Positions 19,128 through 27,460 of a DNA stretch of 28,082 nucleotides are shown piece after piece; the stretch's first letter is position 1; the number at the start of each line of letters is the position of its first letter. The stretch lies in the IMG/VR virus record IMGVR_UViG_3300028384_001069, positions 1 to 28,082 of that record. One strand, given 5' to 3'. Under the pieces are notes generated by a model, which was not told the origin of the DNA, did no database searches, and saw only the letters and a program-made list of their open reading frames with translations. This DNA is from a virus. A program made the translations under genes and the position numbers.

Positions 19128-19712
19128 TCATCCTTTCATTCTCGCCATGAGTTCACGGCTCCGCTTCTCGTCGAGCGCCGTGGAAATTTTCAACACCGAT
19201 TGCCCCGAGGCCATCAGCACGTCAGGCTTGGCCGCGCGATACTCTTCGAAGCACATCTCACGGTTGTAAACGACCGCCAGCACATGCGCCGCCACGCTCT
19301 CCGCGTGCCGCTCTACAAACCCCGGCACATCGATCAACCGCAGCGGCATGCCGGGAAGATCCAAATTGCGACGCCTCAACCACCCGTGCGCGTATTCCAT
19401 CCAATCCGCTCCCGACTTGCAGTCGCTCGGATGTTCTCGGATAAACGTCATGATCGCTTGAAAATTTACGATGGAGCACCGCTCAGGCTGACTCCACCAT
19501 GTCATGAGGTCTTTCGTCGAGTGCTTGCCGTCTGATGTCACCGCGAGCAGGTGAAAGGAACCATAATCAGGCTTACCCTCACGCAGCGTCACGCTCGCTG
19601 GTTGGTGCGGATCAAGCGGCACGCCCATGCTCATGCACGCGCTAGCCAGATTTATGTCGCCCGTGATGTGTGCCCGCTTGCCGAGGTAAGGGTTGGTTTT
19701 CATGTCTTTCAT
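19128..19712 (-). CDS. Hypothetical protein between tail tube and tail chaperone
   Basis: 194 residues, mixed alpha/beta, with no recognised motif. The N-terminal half (YGSFHLLAVTSDGKHSTKDL) and central ADWMEYAHGWLRRRNLDLPG suggest a globular helical protein; the C-terminal part (KISTALDEKRSRELMARMKG) is a charged helix. Its position suggests a tail assembly or minor tail role. The start at ATG 19712 or 19703 is undecided; both lie close after the tube gene stop. Confidence 0.6.
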   Translation of the reverse strand: MKDMKTNPYLGKRAHITGDINLASACMSMGVPLDPHQPASVTLREGKPDYGSFHLLAVTSDGKHSTKDLMTWWSQPERCSIVNFQAIMTFIREHPSDCKSGADWMEYAHGWLRRRNLDLPGMPLRLIDVPGFVERHAESVAAHVLAVVYNREMCFEEYRAAKPDVLMASGQSVLKISTALDEKRSRELMARMKG

Positions 19713-19722
19713 TCAGGGTTCC

Positions 19723-20130
19723 TTAGCTGGTGGCCACGAGCGGGTAAAATACGAGCGTTAGAGAGCCGGTCTCAAACTCGGTATTACTCCGCGTGATGCC
19801 ACCGCCTGTACAGATCGGTGCGGCGGTCCCGACCGAAGTGCTCATCAGTGCGCCGTCGTTGAGTGCGTCGCCGTCGTCGCTTTCATTGAGAAGCGTTACT
19901 GTGTCGCCAATCGACGCCACAAGGCCGCTTCCCTTCGTTTTGACCACGCCGTCGGCGCTGATCTCGGTGCGGTCATCATAGACTGACAAGCCTACGGTGA
20001 ACCCTTCGTGATCCTTCACCATGCCTTGCTCGCTGGAGTAAGAGTAAGACAGGGAGGCGATATAAAGACCCGTTGCTGTGCTGTCATCGACGACGCCGAA
20101 ACGGGCGGTGCTGTGAACTGTAGCTGCCAT
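19723..20130 (-). CDS. Major tail tube protein candidate
   Basis: 135 residues, beta-rich with few charged helices: HSTARFGVVDDSTATGLYIA, SYSYSSEQGMVKDHEGFTVG, LSVYDDRTEISADGVVKTKG, GDTVTLLNESDDGDALNDGA and a C-terminal strand FETGSLTLVFYPLV. Size, composition and position between the tail terminator and chaperone genes fit a tail tube subunit. It would be the most abundant tail protein. Confidence 0.65.
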   Translation of the reverse strand: MAATVHSTARFGVVDDSTATGLYIASLSYSYSSEQGMVKDHEGFTVGLSVYDDRTEISADGVVKTKGSGLVASIGDTVTLLNESDDGDALNDGALMSTSVGTAAPICTGGGITRSNTEFETGSLTLVFYPLVATS

Positions 20131-20142
20131 AATTTCTATTGG

Positions 20143-20586
20143 TTATTGGTTTGAACAAATGATTCTAAGTGTAAATTCCGTGACTCTCCGGCCATCATCC
20201 TCCCGCGTGACTCCCTCGCTGCCGTCGATCTCCCACACGCGCGGCCCGAAGGCGTCATCATTCATGAAGGCGACCGCTGCCGAGTCTGCTAGGATCTGAT
20301 AAAGGGCGGCGGTGTAGACCCGATGAGTATCGATGGTCGTGGCACTGGCGGTTTCTCCGCCCGCGTGCGGAACGGTGGTCAGCGAGACCGATACACTCAG
20401 CGGGTTCATTACCCCTTTGAGCACCGGGTGTTCTTGCGCGTCCTCTTCGTTGATCGTCACCAGCGGGTAGGACTTCACCTCATCCGAATCGCGTTGCGCG
20501 ATCGTCCAGGTGTCTACCACAGGATACTCGCCGTTCTTCGACTCGATCCATGATTCAAGCGCTGATAACACCTTATCCGCCGTCAT
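20143..20586 (-). CDS. Tail terminator/tail completion protein (gpU-like)
   Basis: 147 residues from ATG 20586, which overlaps the preceding stop by ATGA; the longer in-frame extension is unlikely. The sequence starts with a helix (ADKVLSALESWIESKNGEYP), has central strands PLSVSVSLTTVPHAGGETAS and a C-terminal RRVTEFTLRIICS. It resembles tail terminators that cap the tube, and lies immediately before the tube gene, as in lambda (U then V). The assignment is by order and topology. Confidence 0.6.
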   Translation of the reverse strand: MTADKVLSALESWIESKNGEYPVVDTWTIAQRDSDEVKSYPLVTINEEDAQEHPVLKGVMNPLSVSVSLTTVPHAGGETASATTIDTHRVYTAALYQILADSAAVAFMNDDAFGPRVWEIDGSEGVTREDDGRRVTEFTLRIICSNQ

Positions 20587-21320
20587 GCCTTGTCGAGTGA
20601 TTGTTTGGCGGCCTTGCGATACCAAGTCGCCGTCTTCCTTCCCCCCCACGCAATCGCCTCGCGGATGGCGCCGTCTTTCAAAACGTAAGTATCGCCCACG
20701 TGCTTGGAACGGTTGATCAAAAGTGCTTGAGTCGTCATCGCCGCCCGTGGAGCGCGAGCAGTCCCCCGCCTAGCATGCTTCCATGCGAAGCGCATGGAGC
20801 TTTTCGATAAAGTTACTTTGCCGCTGCCCTTTTGGTAGCGTCCGATCGCTTCACCTGCTCCCAGCCATGGCCCCTTCGCGGCTCCGGCTCGCTTGTTACG
20901 CAGCGTCCGCGCCCGCTTAAATATCGGCATTGAGCACACCCCGCGTTGCGCGATAGGTAGCTTTCGGGTGCGGCCTCTTAGCCCGCGATGGCGCTCGATG
21001 AACTGGTTTACCTCTACTTCATCTTTAAGTAGGCGGGTTTTCGGGAAGCTCGCCAGCTTACCCATCCAGATTCCCTTCACAGTCGCCTTCGTGCGCTTCA
21101 TGCTCGTAAGCGGCACAACCACCATGTTCATGCCCGCCTCGATCGCAGCGCGTTGCTCTTTACTGCTACGCCCGTACGCCTGTGTCTGAACTGCCAGTTC
21201 GCGACAGGTGCTCACCCCCCACCGTATCACCGCTTGCGCGTTGGATTCTCCGAATCCCTTCGCCGCCCTCTTTAAAGAGGCTTCCATCTTCTTCTGGTTA
21301 GTGTCGATGGTCAGCCTCAT
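20583..21320 (-). CDS. Head-tail/minor tail protein, HK97 gp10-like position
   Basis: 245 residues from ATG 21320 (ATGA overlap with the connector gene). Very basic, rich in Lys, Arg and Ala (RLLKDEVEVNQFIERHRGLR, FKRARTLRNKRAGAAKGPWL, SSMRFAWKHARRGTARAPRA). The start RLTIDTNQKKMEASLKRAAK resembles the helical N-terminus of gp10/gpZ-type tail completion proteins. Position between connector and tail terminator agrees. The strong positive charge suggests contact with DNA at the neck. Confidence 0.55.
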   Translation of the reverse strand: MRLTIDTNQKKMEASLKRAAKGFGESNAQAVIRWGVSTCRELAVQTQAYGRSSKEQRAAIEAGMNMVVVPLTSMKRTKATVKGIWMGKLASFPKTRLLKDEVEVNQFIERHRGLRGRTRKLPIAQRGVCSMPIFKRARTLRNKRAGAAKGPWLGAGEAIGRYQKGSGKVTLSKSSMRFAWKHARRGTARAPRAAMTTQALLINRSKHVGDTYVLKDGAIREAIAWGGRKTATWYRKAAKQSLDKA

Positions 21321-21652
21321 GCCGAATCCTCCTTGCTGCTTAGGATGAGATCCGTCGTCGCGTCTCCCGCGATGATCTGCTGAATCCTCCAGGTATCGCC
21401 ATCCACCACGCACGTCAGCCCGAGGTAGTTGGCAGGCGTGAGCGGGTAGGCCGCGACAAACTCGGCACTCTGTGCCGTCGCGGTCAGGCTCTCCGCGTCG
21501 CCATACCCGCCAATCTCGTAATCCCGCTCAAACCGCGCCTCGTTAAGCACCACCTCTACCCCCGTGCCGCCACTTATTGACATGATTTTGGTTCCAATCA
21601 CTTTACGCGCTTGGAAAAAGCTGTCTTTGGCGAAATCACTTAAAAGGGACAT
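21317..21652 (-). CDS. Head-tail connector/stopper protein
   Basis: 111 residues, beta-rich: KVIGTKIMSISGGTGVEVVL, then ARFERDYEIGGYGDAESLTA, then LGLTCVVDGDTWRIQQIIAG. The pattern of a strand-rich barrel with a DGDTWRI motif fits small stopper proteins (lambda FII / SPP1 gp16 type). It is the first gene after the intrinsic terminator at 21661-21693 and is coupled to the next gene. Confidence 0.6.
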   Translation of the reverse strand: MSLLSDFAKDSFFQARKVIGTKIMSISGGTGVEVVLNEARFERDYEIGGYGDAESLTATAQSAEFVAAYPLTPANYLGLTCVVDGDTWRIQQIIAGDATTDLILSSKEDSA

Positions 21653-21660
21653 GATAGAAA

Positions 21661-21693
21661 AGAAAAAAGCCCACCCGCATGAAACGGGCGGGC
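21661..21693 (-). terminator. Rho-independent terminator between head and tail genes
   Basis: Reading leftward, GCCCGCCCG and CGGGTGGGC form a 9-bp stem with one mismatch and a 7-nt TTTCATG loop (21669-21693), followed by TTTTTTCTTTTC. This is a strong intrinsic terminator for transcripts coming from the capsid genes. It would keep head mRNA high relative to tail mRNA unless read through or antiterminated. Confidence 0.85.
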
Positions 21694-21726
21694 TTGGATG
21701 CGCTTACTAGGACACGGAAAATCAAT

Positions 21727-21960
21727 TCACTTGCTCGATGTTTTTTTTGCCGCCTTTTTGGCTGCATTCTTGGCTGCATTCTTTGCAACCTTCTTTGCGG
21801 ATTTCAGTTTGAGCGCAAGTGCCTTGTTCGCGTTGAGCACTTCGATCCGTTCAAGTCGGAAAAGGACAGCCTTAGTGCCAGCCGCGAGACGTTTCGCGTC
21901 TGCGCGACTCGGCACCAAGACCACGCCATCTTTACCCGAAAGTTGGACCGCAAGAGCCAT
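21727..21960 (-). CDS. Small protein with Lys/Ala-rich histone-like tail
   Basis: 77 residues. The N-terminal ~50 (MALAVQLSGKDGVVLVPSRA ... FRLERIEVLNANK) form a small folded domain. The last ~27 (KSAKKVAKNAAKNAAKKAAK) are a Lys/Ala repeat like the tails of histone H1-type proteins, encoded by near-identical 12-nt units. It overlaps the capsid stop by one base (TAATG) and precedes the terminator. It could be a packaged DNA-binding protein, a capsid accessory or a head completion factor; the function is inferred from charge only. Confidence 0.6.
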   Translation of the reverse strand: MALAVQLSGKDGVVLVPSRADAKRLAAGTKAVLFRLERIEVLNANKALALKLKSAKKVAKNAAKNAAKKAAKKTSSK

Positions 21961-22823
21961 TACGGAGTGAGCACAAGGAGTTTTAGTGCGCTGGTGTCGC
22001 CTTCGGCAGCGCCGAACATGACATCATAGGAGCACCACAGGGCGCGCGAGCTGCGCGAGATCCACATATTCGCTTGCACGGTCAGCCCGAGGTCATCGAT
22101 CGCGATGTTCTCTTGCTCAACCATGTCGGCGTCTGCGGGCGATGCGGTCGGCACACCGGATGCCACTGCAATCGCTTGTGGAGTGCAGGCGAAACCGTTG
22201 ATGGTCGCACCGGCACCGCTCCAGCGGTTGTTGTAGTAAAAGCCGTCGAACCCATGAATGCCGGAGGTGCGGCCATTGGTGTCGAGCGTGAAACCGTCAA
22301 GATTGGAAGGGAGGAACTGCGCGTAGATCGCACCATCAAGCACCACGTTGCGGGTGTCGCCGTCCTTCAGCGCGGCCCACAGGGTCTTGAGTTCAGATGC
22401 TCCCACATCAGACGCGGCGTCCACGTCCACCACGGCAGAACCGAAGTTGGCGGTGGTCACTGGAGCAAGCGCCACATCGATCACCTTATTGGCAAGCGCG
22501 CGGGCGTTGATCTTAGCGATGTTCTCGATGCGATGCCCCGAGTTGATCTGATCGTTGGTTAGGTGGAAGGGCTGCGAATACTGGTTCACTGCCACTTCGA
22601 CATTGCCGAGCGTGCTGTCACCGCTTTCAAAGTCTGCTGGGTTGGTCAGAGTGGTCGAGCCTGCGGTTGCAATAGGCACTTGGACAGTCTTGCGAGGAGC
22701 AAGTTGATCTGCGCTGAAGTCTTGAGAGAAGGAGTTCAGCGGCGCGAGCCTGCTTTGCAGGGTGGTAATGGCCTGATCGCGGAGAACATCCACGACCAAG
22801 GCGGAATCGAATGTGTTTGCCAT
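21960..22823 (-). CDS. Major capsid protein
   Basis: 287 residues directly after the protease-scaffold gene. The pattern NSFSQDFSADQLAPRKTVQV, DFESGDSTLGNVEVAVNQYS, a helix ENIAKINARALANKVIDVAL, then strands NRWSGAGATINGFACTPQAI and a C-terminal QANMWISRSSRALWCSYDVM fits HK97/P22-type coat proteins as annotated in many phages. No long N-terminal delta domain is seen, matching a scaffold supplied separately by the upstream gene. It would be among the most abundant products of the window. Confidence 0.75.
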   Translation of the reverse strand: MANTFDSALVVDVLRDQAITTLQSRLAPLNSFSQDFSADQLAPRKTVQVPIATAGSTTLTNPADFESGDSTLGNVEVAVNQYSQPFHLTNDQINSGHRIENIAKINARALANKVIDVALAPVTTANFGSAVVDVDAASDVGASELKTLWAALKDGDTRNVVLDGAIYAQFLPSNLDGFTLDTNGRTSGIHGFDGFYYNNRWSGAGATINGFACTPQAIAVASGVPTASPADADMVEQENIAIDDLGLTVQANMWISRSSRALWCSYDVMFGAAEGDTSALKLLVLTP

Positions 22824-22828
22824 AACTT

Positions 22829-23254
22829 TTAGTTAGTTGATTCGTTGATAAGGGACGCCCAGTGCTTCTTGCGGAACTCCGCTTTTACTGCTGGGTCGGT
22901 GATTGCTTCGTATTGATCGCGGATCGACTGCTCGGCGTCGTCCTCGTCAGTGAACTCGATGCCCGGATGCCCAGCCTCGGCCAGCTTCGCGGTCACCAGT
23001 GCGTTGATCGCTTCGTCCGTGGTCTTCGCCTTCTCGGCTTCTAGATCGCTTTCGAGACCTTCGATCTTCACGGATTGCGCGGTGATCTCTTCTTTCGCCG
23101 CGCTGAAGTCGTCTCGGACTTCGGCCAGCTCTTGAGCTTGGGCAGTCGCGTCAGCCACTTTGGCCTCGCTCGCCTCCAGTTCGCTTTCCAAGCGGGTCAA
23201 GTCTGCTTCCGCAGTCTCCAGCTTGGCCTTTAAATCTTTTCGTGATTCAAACAT
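22829..23254 (-). CDS. Possible in-frame scaffold protein nested in the protease gene
   Basis: ATG 23254 (residue 230 of the protease protein) would yield 141 residues starting MFESRKDLKAKLETAEADLT: a long coiled coil (to about residue 90), then a C-terminal helical part with a basic FRKKHWASL end, the usual capsid-binding site of scaffolds. In lambda, Nu3 is made the same way inside gene C. No strong ribosome site precedes this ATG, so translation from here is uncertain; processing of the full protein could give the same part. Confidence 0.45.
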   Translation of the reverse strand: MFESRKDLKAKLETAEADLTRLESELEASEAKVADATAQAQELAEVRDDFSAAKEEITAQSVKIEGLESDLEAEKAKTTDEAINALVTAKLAEAGHPGIEFTDEDDAEQSIRDQYEAITDPAVKAEFRKKHWASLINESTN

Positions 23255-23923
23255 GTTTTCAGTTTGGTTGAGGTCATTGTCACTATTTGCCACTTTTTTG
23301 CAAGTGCAACTTTTTTGCATTTGTGAATTTTCTTCGCCTGATCCGGTGACGATCTCGTCAATAAAGCCGATTTCCAAGGCTTCTGGGCCGCTCATCCAGC
23401 GGTCTTCGGCCATCAGGTCGCGCATGTCCTCGGCGTCACTTCCTGTCACTTTTGCGTAAATCTCCGCGATCTCTGCGCTCATCTGCTCAAGTGAGTCCGC
23501 CGCGTTTCGGTGGTCCTTGGCGGTTCCCATCGTCACCGTGCTCGCGTCGTGCACCAGCATCAAGCTTCCCTTGGTCAACCGTCGCACATCCGCAGCCATG
23601 GCGATCACCGTGGCCATCGAGGCCGCACGGCCATTGATCAAGGCTTCCACCCGCACACCGCGCGCTTTCATCGCCTCCAGTTCGTGGAAAATCCGGTAGC
23701 CGTCCGTCACCGAGCCTCCAGGGCTGTTGATCTCCAAATGCACGGTTTCCAGTGCGTCGTCCTCGACCGCTACGAAGCCGCCGACTTCCATCGCTTTCTC
23801 TACCGCTGTCTGCCCGTAGAGCTTCTGCAACTCTTCGATCAGGTCATCTGCGCTCCACGGGTCAACCGCGTCGTTTAGCTTCACTTTGCCCTTTCGGGCC
23901 TCAATCTTGATTAGGTTCTTCAT
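22829..23923 (-). CDS. ClpP-like head maturation protease fused to scaffold domain
   Basis: 364 residues from ATG 23923 (GAAGAG just upstream). Residue numbers are counted from an alternative ATG 6 codons earlier. NSPGGSVTDGYRIFHEL is the ClpP/S14 oxyanion region; catalytic Ser108 is in GRAASMA and His131 in LVHDAS. Residues ~200-228 form a Cys-bearing linker (MQKSCTCKKVAN), then a coiled-coil scaffold domain from residue 230. The protease would cut scaffold, portal and itself during prohead maturation. It overlaps the portal gene by 23 nt and is followed by the capsid gene, the lambda B-C-Nu3-E order. Confidence 0.85.
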   Translation of the reverse strand: MKNLIKIEARKGKVKLNDAVDPWSADDLIEELQKLYGQTAVEKAMEVGGFVAVEDDALETVHLEINSPGGSVTDGYRIFHELEAMKARGVRVEALINGRAASMATVIAMAADVRRLTKGSLMLVHDASTVTMGTAKDHRNAADSLEQMSAEIAEIYAKVTGSDAEDMRDLMAEDRWMSGPEALEIGFIDEIVTGSGEENSQMQKSCTCKKVANSDNDLNQTENMFESRKDLKAKLETAEADLTRLESELEASEAKVADATAQAQELAEVRDDFSAAKEEITAQSVKIEGLESDLEAEKAKTTDEAINALVTAKLAEAGHPGIEFTDEDDAEQSIRDQYEAITDPAVKAEFRKKHWASLINESTN

Positions 23924-25364
23924 GCTCTTCGGCAGGTTCATTGGCTGTTAGCATCACCATTTCGCGCTCGTCGATCTGAACGCCGGGGTGCGCCGCTTCT
24001 GCTTCGGCAATCGCCAGCTTGCGCTTCACGATCTCGTCGATGCGGGCCGCGTAATGGCCCTCTAAAGTTTTTCCATCAGCTTCCAACAGGTCGCGTAGGT
24101 TGGTGCGCCCGAGCCGGTAAGCTTCGTTCATCGCCTTGGCCTCGCGTCCATCATCCACCGACAAGCGGGGAGGTCGCGTGAATCGCCACGAAAGCGGAGC
24201 TTGCAACCTGTCCACCGCTCCTTGCTCAATGGCGTAACTCAGGGCATAGGTCACCGCCCGCTTGGCTAAGTGGTCAAGGATCTTCTGCCGCGATTCGATC
24301 GCGCGGCGGGCTCGCAGGATCTCGCCACGTTCGGCGGTTCCTTGCCCTGCAGGCTTCCACGCCAGCGAATATGACCAGCCCACGCCCGCGATAGCCTCGC
24401 GGATCATTCGGTCATGGAAAGATTCCCACACCTCGCCGGGGGAATCATGCTTGATTTGCTCCAGCTTCTCGCCAGCGTTGGCCGTCAGGTAGTAGATCCC
24501 GTTGGTGTTTTCGTAGGCCTCGACAGTTCCGTTGTCCATTCCATCGCCAAGGGTCACTGAGGGGTCCGATAGGTCCGGCCCGCCCATTTCGTTTGAAACG
24601 ATTAAGCCAAGACCTGAAAGAATCCCTTGCCTTCGTCGCTCATCCTCGGTCGATTGCAGGCAGTGCTTCAGATCATCAAGCGCATGCGTAAAAGACGGAA
24701 GTCCGCGTCCTTGCTCTTGATACGATGGGTTGAAAACATGGATGATCTGCGCCGCTGGGATGTCCCTGAATTTGTCTTGGCCGGAATACACTCGATACGC
24801 AATCACGCGCTCGCGCTTGTTCTTGATCAGACCGTCATGGATTCGCGCTCCTTTAAAGGAACCGCTCTCCACCACGTCTTCGCGCGCATTGCTCCGCACG
24901 CGGTGGCTGGCAATTTGCTGGATCAACGGAAAGCCCTTTTCCTGAGTCTCGGTCAATAGCCAAAATGCTTCTCCCTCACGATCGATCGCCCGTGAGGAGA
25001 TCAATAGCAGTTGGTTGAAATCAAACACCCCGCCGCGCACGTCGCAGTTGGGAAACCAGACGTTCTGTAGCCACTGTTCAGCACGGTCGCCGGGCTCCAC
25101 GTCGCTTCCCAGATATTCCGGCAAGTAAGCATTGCCGATCGAGTATTCTGCCTTCTGGTCGATGCAGGCTCGCAATACCCCTTTGTTGGTGTAGAGCCGC
25201 TGCGATAGACTAACAAGCGTTTGACGGTCGCTCGGCGGAATCAGTTCATCGATCGATGCCCGCCGCGTCGCGTATTGAGGCCCGTGCACCGGGCTGCGGT
25301 CTGCCGCATGGGCAAAGCGGTAAGGCGTCTGATAAGGTCGCCCGAACTCATTAACAATGGCCAT
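23901..25364 (-). CDS. Portal protein (lambda gpB family)
   Basis: 487 residues from ATG 25364; an upstream in-frame start would add 16 residues overlapping the joiner gene. Family signs: ASIDELIPPSDRQTLVSLSQ, the helix YTNKGVLRACIDQKAEYSIG, RDIPAAQIIHVFNPSYQEQG followed by LPSFTHALDDLKHCLQSTED, and the C-terminal SWRFTRPPRLSVDDGREAKA. Together these match lambda-type portals. Twelve copies form the DNA channel at one capsid vertex. It lies between gpW-like and protease genes as expected. Confidence 0.9.
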   Translation of the reverse strand: MAIVNEFGRPYQTPYRFAHAADRSPVHGPQYATRRASIDELIPPSDRQTLVSLSQRLYTNKGVLRACIDQKAEYSIGNAYLPEYLGSDVEPGDRAEQWLQNVWFPNCDVRGGVFDFNQLLLISSRAIDREGEAFWLLTETQEKGFPLIQQIASHRVRSNAREDVVESGSFKGARIHDGLIKNKRERVIAYRVYSGQDKFRDIPAAQIIHVFNPSYQEQGRGLPSFTHALDDLKHCLQSTEDERRRQGILSGLGLIVSNEMGGPDLSDPSVTLGDGMDNGTVEAYENTNGIYYLTANAGEKLEQIKHDSPGEVWESFHDRMIREAIAGVGWSYSLAWKPAGQGTAERGEILRARRAIESRQKILDHLAKRAVTYALSYAIEQGAVDRLQAPLSWRFTRPPRLSVDDGREAKAMNEAYRLGRTNLRDLLEADGKTLEGHYAARIDEIVKRKLAIAEAEAAHPGVQIDEREMVMLTANEPAEEHEEPNQD

Positions 25365-25644
25365 GATTCGCAGAGAGGGGAGTGGTTCGGCTCGACGGCA
25401 CCGCGTTGGCATCCACCATCCGCAGCACGTTGCTCAAAATCCGAAGGCGCTGAACTTTAGTAATCGACCGCGCACCAGCATAACTCTGGCCGTTTACCGT
25501 GGCGCTGGTGAGATCCAGCCCGCCGTTGTCCTCTGTCGCTATTTCTCCGGCCAGCCGCTTCTGTTCTTTGCGAATCTGCGCCACTGAGTCGCTGTCATCC
25601 TTAACCGCCAGATATATGTCCCGCGCCGTGTGCCAATGACCCAT
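25351..25644 (-). CDS. gpW-like head-tail joining protein
   Basis: 97 residues from ATG 25644. The first part is an amphipathic helix (ARDIYLAVKDDSDSVAQIRK EQKRL region). The second part (DLTSATVNGQSYAGARSITK, then VQRLRILSNVLRMVDA) resembles the gpW-type hairpin and helix. It lies between the large terminase and portal genes, exactly where W is in lambda. Slightly longer than gpW (68 residues) with a polar C-terminal tail. Overlaps the portal start by 14 nt. Confidence 0.65.
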   Translation of the reverse strand: MGHWHTARDIYLAVKDDSDSVAQIRKEQKRLAGEIATEDNGGLDLTSATVNGQSYAGARSITKVQRLRILSNVLRMVDANAVPSSRTTPLSANHGHC

Positions 25645-25702
25645 GCGCCCAAAAAACACTAAATGCAATCATTTTGCAATAAGAAAAATGAGCTTTGGTG
25701 AC

Positions 25703-27460
25703 TTATTCTGCCTCTTTGTCGGGTTCTGCTTGGAACAAACTGCACATTTGTGCCGCCGCGATCTGGTAGACTTCGCAGTCGAAAAGGTGGTTGGCTCGGT
25801 CGGTTTGCTCCCAGTAGTTCAGCACTCGCTTCGACCTCCCCACCTGCTTTTCTTTCCGCACCTCAGCTTTCATGTGCCGCGCGTAGGCTTTCGACGCATC
25901 CGGCAGCACCTCCCACCGCAACCCCTGCCCGTTCATCACCCGCCATAGGATGTCCTTGAGCGGGTTGGTCGCAATCCTCACATATCGGCAACGTCCGCCC
26001 CTCGATCCCTTCGCCGCCTGGAACTGCGAAAACAAACGCTCAACCGGTTGCTGCGACTTCACCCCTGCTCTCGATGGAGGTCGATACGTGAAGCTATTAA
26101 CCTCGCCTTCACCCTTGATCCCGATCCAGCCGTTGTCCGCGCAAAGTTGTGCGGATTCCTGCCACTCAAAAGAAATGTCCAAAAAGACATGATTCGACGG
26201 CACGTCGAACTTCTCTTGCAGCTCACGCAAGTGCCGCTCATCGCCGCCCGTCGCCGGGACATACCCTTCATACAGTTGCACGCTCGGCCCACCCCTCGAC
26301 CATGCCCGCACCACCGCCCAAAAGTGGTCGCCGCCCTTGTCGATCGTCATGAAGCGGTGCGTCTCTCCGGGTAACTTCTCGGCAGGGTTCGCCTCAACCG
26401 CCAACTTGTCCCGCGATGCGGTCACGAAGTCGCGCCGCTCAACGCCCATATCGTCTTTCCACGGTAGCGCATCACGCTTCTGGCGTAGCTGCCGCCACCG
26501 AGTCACATCTCCCGCATCAAGCATGGCCCGCGCTGATAGCAGTTCGAGCACGTATTCCGACCACGGCACCCACCACACTGCCAGCGCGTGCACGTGAAAC
26601 CCTCGATAGCCCGCCAAGCCTTCCCGCGTGCCGACATATCGCCCCGAGTTCGTCAGCGTCCGGCGGTTGAGAGGCGTGTCCGCGTGCTCTTTCCCGCACG
26701 ACGGACAAACCACCCGCGCCGTGTCAGCGCTCGCCTGCATGTTGATCGATCCGTCATCGTTCTTGATCTTGTCATATTGGCATTGCTCGCGCCCGTAAGC
26801 CTGCACCGATCCGCACTCGCACTCCCAAGACCAATCTGCGCCATCCGTCTTCCGCCACTCCAGATCAAGGTCGTCTCCCTCCTCACCGCCTTGGCTGACC
26901 AGATAAAACCGCCGGTTCCAGCGGTTATGATGCCTAGCCAAAAACTCCCGCACCAGCCCCGGCTTCCACGCCCAGACCTCGTCACCGTATCCCCATCGGA
27001 TCGACTTCTCTTGAAAGTTCGACTTGTTCGCACCTCCGAACACCATCGGCATGTGCGGCCAGATGATTTCCGTCTTCCGGCTCTTGCTGTTGTCCTTCGG
27101 CCAGAGATGGTTGAGTTCCTGACAATTCTTCATCGCAGGCAATGCCCTTGACTCCACCCAGAACTTCGCGTCGGAATCCGTCTGACTCGCGTAGAGAAAC
27201 GGGCCGGGATCTTCGCTCACGATGTAAGGGCAAAGCCCTTCCGCGATTGTCGATTTGCCCGAACCGGTCGGTGCCATCACCACCACCTCATGCACCGAGT
27301 TGTCCGCTGCCAGTTCCAGCGGCTCACGCCACCAAGGCGTCTGATCAATATCAAAGTTGGCCGACCGTTCCGAGTTCTGAATCCTCACATTCGCGCTCAT
27401 CCACTCCGGCGGCGTCAAATTGCTCGGCGGTCGAATCGCCGTCCTGAAATCCACACTCAT
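25703..27460 (-). CDS. Large terminase subunit (GpA family)
   Basis: 585 residues. Walker A is VVMAPTGSGKST (about 60-71); Walker B is IRWGYGDEV with D160 and E161. A zinc-ribbon region has C214, C216, C227 and C252-x2-C255 (WECECG ... VVCPSCGKEH). The nuclease domain begins RFMTIDKGGDHFW with D374. This order is typical of GpA terminases that cut concatemers and power packaging. Start ATG 27460 overlaps the small-subunit stop by ATGA. GpA types commonly package cos-type genomes, so cohesive ends are likely, but no cos site was identified. Confidence 0.92.
   Translation of the reverse strand: MSVDFRTAIRPPSNLTPPEWMSANVRIQNSERSANFDIDQTPWWREPLELAADNSVHEVVVMAPTGSGKSTIAEGLCPYIVSEDPGPFLYASQTDSDAKFWVESRALPAMKNCQELNHLWPKDNSKSRKTEIIWPHMPMVFGGANKSNFQEKSIRWGYGDEVWAWKPGLVREFLARHHNRWNRRFYLVSQGGEEGDDLDLEWRKTDGADWSWECECGSVQAYGREQCQYDKIKNDDGSINMQASADTARVVCPSCGKEHADTPLNRRTLTNSGRYVGTREGLAGYRGFHVHALAVWWVPWSEYVLELLSARAMLDAGDVTRWRQLRQKRDALPWKDDMGVERRDFVTASRDKLAVEANPAEKLPGETHRFMTIDKGGDHFWAVVRAWSRGGPSVQLYEGYVPATGGDERHLRELQEKFDVPSNHVFLDISFEWQESAQLCADNGWIGIKGEGEVNSFTYRPPSRAGVKSQQPVERLFSQFQAAKGSRGGRCRYVRIATNPLKDILWRVMNGQGLRWEVLPDASKAYARHMKAEVRKEKQVGRSKRVLNYWEQTDRANHLFDCEVYQIAAAQMCSLFQAEPDKEAE

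Noticed and set aside
22074-22562. 162-codon rightward frame opposite the capsid gene
   Set aside because: Shadow of a well-supported capsid gene; no rightward promoter or ribosome site.
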